From Silene latifolia (lineage: Eukaryota; Streptophyta; Magnoliopsida; Caryophyllales; Caryophyllaceae), in the NCBI RefSeq assembly GCF_048544455.1, contig NC_133535.1, forward strand, positions 85,994,120-86,058,119: a stretch of 64,000 nt of DNA, written 5' to 3'. The translations under genes and the position numbers were made by a program. Each line of letters opens with the position of its first letter. The first letter of the stretch is position 1. The notes under the pieces are model-generated. The model was not told the origin of the DNA. It was given only the letters and a program-made list of their open reading frames with translations, and did no database searches. This document shows, piece by piece, positions 52,795-61,825 of the stretch.

Positions 52795-54479
52795 TTGAAA
52801 GAAAAACGGGTATTTGTTTCACGAGATGTCATATTTTACGAAAATGTTTACCCTTATTCTGTTTCAACGAATGAATATTTATCACAACAAGACCTAAATA
52901 ACAATCACGAAATCACTCTTGGCAACAATCAAATTGTCGAGTACAGTAGCGATGACGATAAGGATCTTGTTGTGAGGGGGAGTGACGAAACAGGTTCAGA
53001 AACAGAGACTTGAACATGGGTAGAAAATGCAGCTACTGATGATGAAGAAAACCCGACAGAAGAACAACAGGTTGAGGTGACGGGTGCACAACCTGGGCAG
53101 GAAACGATGGGTAGAGGAGCAAGGGAAAAATTTGAACCCGCGTGGAAGAAGGATTATTATTGTAAGTCGAAAAGAATAATTACCCCAAGCTCTAATGCTC
53201 ATCACGCCCAATCAAAGTCTTCAAAGTCAGGTACTCGCTATCCTCTAGACAATTATGTTGTGACAAACTTTTTTTCGAATACTCACAAAGCTTTTCTAGC
53301 CACCATTGACAAAGGGCGAGAGCCAACCTGTTATAGTGAAGCAGTGAAGGACAGAAAGTGGAGAGAAGCAATAAGTAAGGAAATAGAGGCGTTGGAGAAG
53401 AATGAAACATGGAAGATTGTCACATTGCCAAAAGGAAAAAAACCCATAGGATGCAAATGGGTGTACAAAATTAAGTACAAAGCAGACGGTACCGTGGAGC
53501 GATACAAAGCTCGATTAGTGGCACAAGGCTTTACTCAAGTGGAGGGAGTCGATTTTCATGAAACCTATGCACCGGTGGCGAAGATGACAAGTGTGCGATG
53601 TATGCTAGCTGTGGCCGTGTCAAAGGGTTGGGCCATCTAACAATTAGATGTGAACAATGCGTTTTTACACGAAGATCTTGAGGAAGAAGTATACATGAGA
53701 ATACCTCAAGGATTTGAAAAAGGAGGAGGAAATAAGGTATGTAAATTACTCAAATCAATGTACGGTTTAAAACAAGCCTCACGTAATTGGTTTGCGAAAT
53801 TAACAATTTCCATGAAGAAATATGGCTTCATTCAATCGATGGCGGATTATTCTCTTTTTACTTACAATTGAGATGGCAGTTTTTTCGGAGTACTTGTTTA
53901 TGTGGACGACATGATTGTGGTGTGTAATAATCAAGAAGCATGTGCGAAGTTCAAAGCATTCTTGGATAGAAGTTTCGGAATCAAGGACATGGGAAGACTG
54001 AAATTCTTCCTCGGGATAGAAGTGGCTCACGGTAAAAATGGCTTATTTATTAATCAACGGAAGTATGCTATGAGCATCATAGAAGAGACGGGAATGAAGG
54101 GAGCTAAGACGGCATATACACCAATACGGCAGAGGCACAATTTGTCACTAGCCAAAGGATATGTATTAAAGGATATTATGAAATATCGTCGCCTAATTGG
54201 AAGGTTAATATACTAAACCATTACAAGGCCGGACCTAGTATACACAGTGTACATACTTTCACAATTTGTCAACGAACCAAGAAAGGAACATTGGGAAGCG
54301 GCTTTGAGAGTCGTGAGGTACATAAAGCGAAATCCGAGCAAGGGTATCACAATGAAGAAGGGGACTGACTTGCAAATTAAAGGATATTGTGACTCGGATT
54401 ATGCAAGTTGTCCGTTGACAAGAAGATCGATAAGTGGTTATTTTGTCTCGTTGGGACAATCACCTATCTCATGGTAAGC
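52795..54479 (+). pseudogene. Copia reverse transcriptase with several nonsense codons
   Basis: The RT starts near 53330 ([18 protein letters not shown]), with [20 protein letters not shown] and [18 protein letters not shown]. After a TAA at 53638 comes [18 protein letters not shown] and [11 protein letters not shown]; after a TGA at 53869 the active site VYVDDMIVV is intact. Further stops are at about 54214 and 54475. Some may be C-to-T changes of the methylation-deamination type; that is inference. Confidence 0.9.
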
Positions 54480-54855
54480 CAAGAAACAGCTAACAGTGGC
54501 GAAGTCATCGGCTGAGGCCGAATATAGAGCCATGGGGGCTGCAACAAAGGAATTGATATGGGTAAAATCTTTTCTCGCATCTTTAGGCGCCTTTCACACT
54601 AATCCGATAGAATTATATTGTGATAATCAAGCAGCTATTTACATAGCTAAAAATCCGGTATTCCATGATAGGACAAAGTACATTGTGATAGACTATCATT
54701 TTGTGCGACAACACCTTGTCTCGAAAGAAATCAATACGTCACATGTAAGAAGTAAAGAGCAAATAGCGGACTTGGTCACAAAGGCGCTAGGCGGAGAAAC
54801 GTTCGATCATTTGCAGTTCAAGTTGGGACTCGGTATACCTAGAGCTCCAACTTGA
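54480..54855 (+). pseudogene. Copia RNase H C-terminal part
   Basis: It reads VAKSSAEAEYRAMGAATKEL, LYCDNQAAIYIAKNPVFHDR and DYHFVRQHL, then a conserved tail (QIADLVTKALGG). The upstream part with KGYCDSDYASCPLTRRSISG lies at 54380-54470 before a stop. It ends at 54855, eight bases before the 3' LTR. Confidence 0.9.
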
Positions 54856-55106
54856 GGGGGAGTGAAAAGAATAATATCAAGGCATATTCCATAATATGCT
54901 TGGGATTATTCTTGTGAATATTTGCTATATATGTAATCTTATTGTTTAAGGATAGATATTATTAGTTGCTATTTTGTTGGAGTTAAAAGTAGGAAAGGAG
55001 ATTATGAGGATTGTATATTGTAGTGTATATAAGCTAAGGTTGTATCAACGTTTGAGGTATGAAGCAATAACATATTCATCATCATTCTGGTATCATAATT
55101 TTCTCA
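54851..55106 (+). repeat. Polypurine tract and 3' LTR of the copia element
   Basis: CTTGAGGGGGAG at 54851-54862 is the polypurine tract. The LTR 54863-55106 has the same length as its partner. Confidence 0.9.
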
Positions 55107-55699
55107 AATTTCAACATAATGTCGAGTAATCCCATCACCGTTACCTTGAATGCTTTTCAATCCTCGAGTGTGTCATCCGCAACTTTATTACCTTGAATGA
55201 TGGAGGAAGAAAAGGGGAAGAATTTGGCGCAAGAATTACGGAAATTGGTCGAGAAACGAAGGAGAAATCTTGATTTTTAAGCTTGAAAAATGGTGTTTAT
55301 GGTGGAGCTTGGCTTTGGTCGTTCACCACGAAAGCAAAGGTGGAAGGGGATTGGATTTCCAAAAAGTGAGGGAGAGTATTGATAGGTCATGAGTGGAAAA
55401 AAAATGAGTTCTTTAGAAAATTCGGCCCAATTAGCTAAATGAAATGGTTTTTATTAAAAACACGCCTCATAAATAACGATACGATTATGCTTATCATAAT
55501 AATAATTATTAGGATTACTATATACCAAAGGTTATATTTTTATGAAAATAAGTTTTGAAAATATAATTAATTAAATAAATAAACTAGTTTGAAAAAGTAA
55601 TTAAATCATTTCATTTAAAGTCGTATTAAGCGCGGGTGTTACAATCACCCCTCCTTTTAAAAAGTTTTGCCCTCGAAACTTGAAGTAAGGGAGATTACC

Positions 55700-56075
55700 T
55701 TATGATAACAAACTAGGGTACTTGATACGCATGGTAGCTTCCGGTTCCCACGTCTCTTCTTCCACATTACCACACTTCCACAACACTTTTACCAAGGGCA
55801 CAACTTTACTCCTCAACTTCTTATCCTTCTTATCTAAAATGCGAATCGGTATCTCTTCAAAAGAAAGACTAGGCTCAAACTCGAGAATTTCATTTTTCAA
55901 CACATGACTTGGGTCGCTAATGTATTTCCTAAGTGGAGACACATGGAACACATCATGAACTTTACCCAAATTCGGGGGCAAATCTAATTTGTAAGCCACG
56001 GCACCAATTCTTTTCACAACATCATAGGGTCCAATGTACTTTGGACTCAACTTTCCTTTGACTCCAAACCTCTTT
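55700..56075 (-). pseudogene. Chromovirus integrase C-terminal remnant
   Basis: The frame reads LSPKYIGPYDVVKRIGAVAY, LPPNLGKVHDVFHVS and PLRKYISDPSHV, the highly conserved end of Ty3/gypsy integrases. It finishes with EEETWEPEATMR, a short chromodomain-like/terminal region before the stop at 55700. It belongs with the LTR at 46754-55643. Just upstream on the minus strand the frame ends abruptly against Tat-lineage sequence at about 56060-56085. Confidence 0.85.
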
Positions 56076-56790
56076 TGGGATTACTTAGCTTCGGTGATTC
56101 TTGGAAGACCAAGTTGACTACATCTTCGGGTGTCGAGTTATGTGCTACATTTAGCTTGGCCAAAGCTTGCAGTAAAGCTTGGCGATGTGGGAATGAGCTT
56201 GCTACTAATTGCCAGACTGAAAGATCAGCCTTTGTCTTCTGTAATTGCTTGAGCAAATGGTCAGTGGAGTCATCTTCGTTATCATTTGGTGTGACAACGT
56301 TGGTTGGACCATTTTGAGTAGTGTTTTGATATGGACGCCCCGAACGAGTTAGGTGGTCCACATCTTGGTCTTCACCATTTTGGACTATTTTCTTGACTAG
56401 GGAGTTTTCAATGAGGTACTCGTCCTCATCATCATCGGCCCATACTCCATTGATCGTAGCTAGTTCCCTCATTTTCATGATTTCATCTTCTAGTCGTATG
56501 ATTTGGTCGACTAATTTATCAACCATGGCGACTATTTCTTGCATAGTAATGTTTTGAGAGAAGATTAGTGGCACATGCTCCTTGGGTGTTGCGTTGGGAT
56601 CATGTAAAGTTGTCACCACATTTTCTAATTCCCAAACTTGTCTATCCACACTCCTTGCCCATGTGATGAAGTTGGAAATGGTAGGGGAGATAGTAGAGTG
56701 GAACCCCTCACTCTCGATTGCATGGATCTCATCTTCAATTGGAGAAATGAGGTGTGAACAATCTAAGGTAGATTCATCACTTGTAATCAC
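56076..56790 (-). pseudogene. Tat-lineage gag-pro linker region, truncated
   Basis: The open frame (formally 56047-56790) has a long acidic/coiled region (VDKLVDQIIRLEDEIMKM), then HLTRSGRPYQ and LLKQLQKTKADLSVWQL with SFPHRQALLQAL. That segment lies between gag and protease in Ogre/Retand-type Tat elements. Protease, RT and integrase of the Tat element are missing; the frame runs into chromovirus sequence. It is offset from the gag frame by a shift near 56800. Confidence 0.8.
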
Positions 56791-58010
56791 TTGAACTCCA
56801 AGAGGAGAGTGTTGTTGGGTTTACCTCCCGGCGCTATTGGTAGTCGACCATCTTCAATCATGTCTTGAAGCACATTTTTCAATTTGTAGCATTTTTCTGT
56901 GTCATGCGCCTTGCCCCTATGGTACTCACAGTACGAGTTTTCGTCCCAGAATTTGGATTTCTTTTCGGGTTCGGGAGTAGGTCCAATGGTTTGGAGTTTG
57001 CCTTGTTTCATTAACCTTTTTAGAGCATTGGAGTAAGTGTCCCCAAGATTTGTGAATTTCCTTGGTGGGGTACTTTTCTTGGATGGCTCGAGAAGGTTAA
57101 CTTCATTAGTCTTGCTAGTGGAGCCGTATGAACGACTAGTTGAGCCTTGGTATCCTCGACCTACCGTTTTGGACAAGAGCCCTTTACGGATGTCATCTTC
57201 AATCCTTGTCCCTAGTACGGTTAAGTCCTTGAAAGTCTTGATGTTTTGGTATCTCAAATGATTGGCATATATGGGTTTGAGATTATCCACGAACTTCTCC
57301 ATAAGGGTAGCCTCATTCGGGCGTTCAACTAGTTGGGTACTAGTCTTCCTCCACCTACTTAGGAAGTCGGTAAATCCTTCTTTGTCATTTTGGGTAAGAA
57401 CCTCTAGAGTGCGCATGTTAACTTGGATCTTAGCATTATCCGCGTATTGCTTAGCAAATTCGATCGCGGCATCTTCCCAAGTAGCGATCTTCTTGTGTTC
57501 TAAAGAGTAGAACCATTGCTTTGGGATGGTGTTAAGAGATGAAGTAAAGATCCTTAAGAACATCTCGGGTTTGATGCCTTTGATAGACATGTAATCCTTG
57601 AAGGCACGGATGTGGTTCAAAGGGTTTTCGTGTCCCTTGAATTTAGGGATATCTGTCATATTGAAGTTGGTTGGCAATTTGGAGTTGACGGCCTCATACT
57701 TGCGATTATTCTCCCTATAAATGTCATCCCCTTTAAGGTACATCAATTGCTCCTCTAAGTATTGGAGTCTTTTCTCAGCTACAGTTAGTCCCATGGGAGG
57801 ATTTTCGTCCCTGGATTCACTTGCGAAGTCACCTACTACTTCACTTTCGTGAGGAGGCAATCTCCCCTCTACGGCGTAGATCCGACCCTCGATGGTGTCA
57901 AGGCGATCGTACACTTGGTCTTGAGTAACTTGGATTTGGGCTAGCGCGGCTAGGATTCGATCATTACCATCTTGAAGTTGGTTGAGGTTCGTGTCGCTGG
58001 TTCCAGGCAT
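56787..58010 (-). CDS. Tat-lineage (Ogre/Retand-like) gag
   Basis: This is a 407-codon frame beginning MPGTSDTNLNQLQDGND, with a coiled-coil N-terminus. The retrotransposon gag domain covers residues about 110-280 (IPKFKGHENPLNHIRAFKDY, WFYSLEHKKIATWEDAAIEF, FVDNLKPIYANHLRYQ). The C-terminal Tat-type knuckle is CEYHRGKAHDTEKC, spaced C-x2-H-x4-H-x4-C. No stop interrupts it, so gag itself is intact although the rest of the element is gone. Start chosen as the first ATG after the leader. Confidence 0.85.
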   Translation of the reverse strand: MPGTSDTNLNQLQDGNDRILAALAQIQVTQDQVYDRLDTIEGRIYAVEGRLPPHESEVVGDFASESRDENPPMGLTVAEKRLQYLEEQLMYLKGDDIYRENNRKYEAVNSKLPTNFNMTDIPKFKGHENPLNHIRAFKDYMSIKGIKPEMFLRIFTSSLNTIPKQWFYSLEHKKIATWEDAAIEFAKQYADNAKIQVNMRTLEVLTQNDKEGFTDFLSRWRKTSTQLVERPNEATLMEKFVDNLKPIYANHLRYQNIKTFKDLTVLGTRIEDDIRKGLLSKTVGRGYQGSTSRSYGSTSKTNEVNLLEPSKKSTPPRKFTNLGDTYSNALKRLMKQGKLQTIGPTPEPEKKSKFWDENSYCEYHRGKAHDTEKCYKLKNVLQDMIEDGRLPIAPGGKPNNTLLLEFK

Positions 58011-58789
58011 CTTGAAAACTGGATAAGAGATCGATGACGAATCAAAACACGATCGACCATTCTAACACCCTTGCTAAAAGAAGAAATGTTTTGACTCGTG
58101 AAGTGGGTGTGTGCCACTTGTGTTGAGTGAGCTTTGAAGAAAGGACAAAGTTTTGGAAAATGTGTATCCTAGTCAACTATAGTGTAGTTGTAGGAGTTGA
58201 CTCAAAGTGAGGTTTTGAAATGGGTTTGTGGCCCGAATTTTGACTCGACAAACGGACAGAGTTTCGACTGGGTTTTGCGCTAATCGAATGGCCTTTTTCG
58301 AAATTTTGATTAAAAAAAAGGTTTTGATTTTTGCAAAAATCGTCATGGTTTCGTTTAGAAATGGTGATCACGTAAGGTACAAATATTTATACAAGCATTA
58401 TAGCGGGATGCTGAGTGCTTTTAAAAGGGTTTTGGTTTAAAGGGTGGGTTGCCATACCGAACCATCAAACCCGAAGTCTGTGGAGAGGCTCGTACCAAAC
58501 AAGAGTAAGGCCGATTCCTAGTCCATTTCCTCAAGTAGTGAAGGCCCTTGATACAAACAAGAGTAAGCATCATGGTATGGATGACGTCAATCGCTATCCA
58601 TCCTTAGGCCCAAATAAGAATTAGGACCGTTTAGACGGGACGATCGGTCGAATGGGTTGGGTTGGGCCTAGGAAGGCCGAATGAAACGGTCTAGGAAGAC
58701 CGAGTTATGAAAACCGACAATTGTCTTGTACAAAGTATTCCCTAACCTTGTTCAAGTTTCACCCTTTTGGCTACACGTAAGTGTATTAT
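58011..58789 (-). other. Leader region of the Tat element
   Basis: There is no gene between the PBS and gag start. It contains short G/T-rich runs and no recognisable structure. Confidence 0.6.
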
Positions 58790-58806
58790 CCCCAGCGGAG
58801 TCGCCA
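58790..58806 (-). promoter_or_regulatory. Primer binding site of the Tat element
   Basis: The minus strand reads TGGCGACTCCGCTGGGG just after the LTR end, the form usual in Tat-lineage elements. Confidence 0.8.
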
Positions 58807-60663
58807 AACTGTGGACAACGGAGGCCCACGGGGGCGCTTGGGAGGAAGAGAACAAGAGTTTGCATTTTGTTGGAGTCGCCACCAATATTTATGGGAAATT
58901 GGAACCGTTCGAATACCTCGTGTCATGTCAAGACACAAAGTAGAGACATGAACACCAAGCAATCGTTACCCTTAGCATTCTATGTCTAGAATGACTCTCG
59001 TGGATGCCAATGAACACGGATGTTCACAGAGATCTAGAGTAAGGGGTGAGGGTACGTATTAGGAAGCTCTTTTGATCGAACACCCTATCCCGCCCGCCTC
59101 GATAGCGGCCTCTACTAATGATTAGGGAAATTGTCTATACTCGATATATCGTCGATTATATGCATGCAATGCAACATCCAAGTTTTAATCCTAGCATGTG
59201 AAGATTTAACTAAGTCGGTTGACACGTAATTTAGCATACAATTGGGTCAAAGTAGGGATTTAGATTGATTGCATGTGAAAACACGTAAATGACACAAGAA
59301 ATATGATAAATAAAATAAAATAGAATTACAATAAAGAAAATTACAATAATTACAATGGATTAAGCGATTTATGTCGAAAATACCTTTAAAACGGATAATT
59401 TGAGAAAACGAATAAAAAAGAGAAATAACGAACAAATCAGAAGGTGATAATACGATTAATAGTCCATTATACGTAAACTAATTAAACTAGGTCAGGCAAC
59501 AACGGATTTCAGAGACAGAACTCAACCTGGAACAGGCGCAGCAGGACTGCGCCCTTTGGAAGAGGCGCAGCAGGTGCTGCGTCTGTTCCAAGGGTGAGTT
59601 CCTGCTGTCAAGCCGTAACTGCAAATCGTTAATATTCGTTGGTGATTTTAAGGATTTATTACGATATTTACTCGGACGAAAGTGATTATCAGGTTATTTA
59701 CATGTGATTGATAGTCATAAAAGCAATAAACATGGATGAAACTAATTAAAACTAATTATATACAAGATTAATAAGGTTAATAATTACAAATTAATAAACT
59801 AAACAAATTAATTAGGTTAAACAAGTTATTAATGACGAACTAATGATGGTGACGATAAATAACAGTTGCAAATATGTCAATGATGAATTCCAGAGACTCA
59901 ATATTGACGAATTGAATCTCTAAAACCCGAATTGATTTTAATGACGAAAACCCGCAATTATGAGTTACTTGGGATTTAAGCCGAGTTTTAATGATGGATT
60001 AAACGTGTTAAAGATGAACAATAATATACAGGTGAAATTATTATGCTATTGTATCAAAGAATTAAAAAAAACAAATGAAAACGAACAAAAGTTGACGAAT
60101 TACAGAGGACGAAGGATGAAGAAAGGAAGCAGGAACTGCGGCAGCCTCACGAAGAGGCGGCAGAGAATCTAACGCTCCTTCAAGAGGCGCAGGCGATTCT
60201 TTGCGTCCTTTCTCGACGGTCTGTCTTCTGGAAATCCGTAAAAAGGGTTTTAAACACGGTTTTAGAAATCGGTTTTAACAAGTATTTTCGACATAAACCT
60301 TACATTAATGATGATACAAAAGTAAAGAATAATAAATAAAAGAGAGATTTACACCCTCAGACTTACATGTTTGACGAAACGAGAAGGACTAAGTTATCGA
60401 TTAGCGATGCTCGACTCGAACTATAATGCAAATATGAAAGTGCCCTCGTAAGAGGAAAACGATTAGATTAATTAAGTTGATTGATTGTGGAGTTGGTCAA
60501 ATTGGTCGGTCATGAAAACGAGGCTGGTACTCAGAAGGATCCGAGCTTACGTGGTCGAATGTTCAAGCACGTAGATGCCAAAAAGTAAGAACAAAGGTCT
60601 AGAATGCAAAGGGAGAAGAGAAGGGCGGACACTCGCGTGAGAAATATGAGGAGCGAAGGCTCC

Positions 60664-60671
60664 TATTTATA
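60664..60671 (-). promoter_or_regulatory. TATA box of the Tat 5' LTR
   Basis: The minus strand reads AGTATAAATAGGAGCC. The same box is in the opposite LTR at 62326-62333 (GTATAAATAGAAGCC). Confidence 0.65.
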
Positions 60672-60765
60672 CTAATCACGTGAAGGAATTAGGGTTTCAG
60701 AGAGTCTTTGGAAGTGAATCTCGGAAAGATATGAAAAAGATACGAAAATTACGCAGAAAAAGACC

Positions 60766-60831
60766 TGGGAAGAGGCGCAGCAGCCACTGCGTCTCTTGGA
60801 AGAGGCGCAGCACCTGGTGCGTCTGTTCCCA
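60766..60831 (-). repeat. GGCGCAGCA palindromic modules upstream of the Tat TATA box
   Basis: Two adjacent units, AAGAGGCGCAGCAGCCACTG and AAGAGGCGCAGCACCTGGTG, each followed by a CGTCTCTT/CGTCTGTT complement, can pair as hairpins. Related pairs lie at 59527-59592 and 60121-60212. In the second LTR they are at 62212-62236, 62760-62848 and 63381-63451. Confidence 0.75.
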
Positions 60832-61250
60832 AGTGGTTTCCTCCTGCGGAAGAAAGATTTCCGTATTTAAGTTATGGTAGGACGGAATATTTTGGTTTTC
60901 CTTAATATTTTGTATGAATATTACGGGAAATTGTTTACCAAAGGATAAACATTGCGAAATATTTATAAAATATGGAATAGAAATATCCGGAACATTTCAG
61001 AACATTCTGACTCGGGATTTAACGGTTATCAGAAAATGAAGACGGTTTTAGGCCCGGACTCCAAATGTACTCTAATTACTGTCAAAACGACCGTATCGGC
61101 GCGTAGATGACAACTAAGAGGTAGACATTAATGTTTGAGCAATCGTTTGACGATAAACTTACGAACTGTCACAAATCGTTCCGCGTACCAAACATGCGGC
61201 CCAATCATCACCGGGTGGTTTGCGAGCGGTGCAGAAATGAGGTATCTACA

Positions 61251-61825
61251 CTTCCGAAGTTTATTTGAAGACGACCTAAGCAGATTTCTCCCAGCAGTTC
61301 CCGCCTATGTCCTGCTACCCACAATATTTCCTGTTTCCCCACAGAGTGCGATAAAGGTGTCGTTCTCCAGAGGTTCCCAGACCAGCAGAGTTCTTACACT
61401 CGAGCCTTACTTACCCCTCAGTTTGAATTATATTTTGGGGCTCCTTCCCGTTGATGCTCTCCTTTAGGGTCCCACACCCTAGCACAATCCTGATATATCT
61501 TTTAGGTCTTATCCTTTAGCTCTTACGCTTATTCTTTAGTTCCTACGCTTAACCTTAGCTCCTATGCACCTACGGAAACGTCTCTCAAGAAGTTTCAGGT
61601 ATGATCTCTTCTTATGGCTGGCGAGCCTCCTTACATAGTCTAATGGACTTTAAACGACCCTCCCTGATAGTCGACAGACTCTAAAATGTTCCCGACGACA
61701 GGTCCTTGGTTCAGACCCCTTGAACCGCCTCGCGTCGCCATAGTCGTCAGGTTGTAATCTTCGATTGACCTGATGGCTATATTTTGACTTTCGCCTTGTC
61801 CAAACCTCAGTCAAAGTGGGGGCTC
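61251..61825 (+). other. 3' UTR and polypurine tract of a second, plus-strand Tat element
   Basis: It is non-coding, with CT-rich repeated CTTACGCTT and CCTACGCTT words near 61515-61560. It ends in CAAAGTGGGGGCTC (61812-61825), a polypurine tract placed directly before the LTR start TGTAGATACC. It is the spacer between the two inverted LTRs. Confidence 0.75.

Larger units (their letters stand above)
48865..55106 (+). mobile_element. Ty1/copia element, complete structure but degenerate coding
   Basis: Two 244-bp LTRs (48865-49108 and 54863-55106) run TGAAAAGAAT...TTTTCTCA, with AATTT target duplication at 48860-48864 and 55107-55111. Inside are PBS, gag, protease, integrase, RT, RNase H and PPT in copia order. 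Without its own insertion the element is about 5.0 kb; small size and short LTRs suggest the Ale/Retrofit group. The two LTRs differ at about nine positions (near 3.7%), so it is not recent. At least six stops or frameshifts break the polyprotein. Confidence 0.92.
46754..55643 (-). mobile_element. Chromovirus-type Ty3/gypsy 3' LTR (minus strand) split by a copia insertion
   Basis: The plus strand begins TGTGACACCCCGCG and ends CGCGGGTGTTACA, the inverted LTR ends common in plant Tekay/Del-type chromoviruses. Subtracting the copia element and one target duplication leaves 2,643 bp, a usual length for that group. A minus-strand polypurine tract (AAAAGGAGGGGTGAT) sits directly before the LTR start at 55643, and the integrase tail of the same element lies at 55700-56075. 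Confidence 0.8.
58810..61250 (-). repeat. 5' LTR of the minus-strand Tat element
   Basis: On the minus strand it starts TGTAGATACCTCATTTC at 61250 and ends TTGTCCACA at 58810, 2,441 bp. A TATA box is at 60664-60671 (TATAAATA). Three GC-rich palindromic module groups lie at about 60766-60831, 60121-60212 and 59527-59592. Small open frames within it are not genes. Confidence 0.85.
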
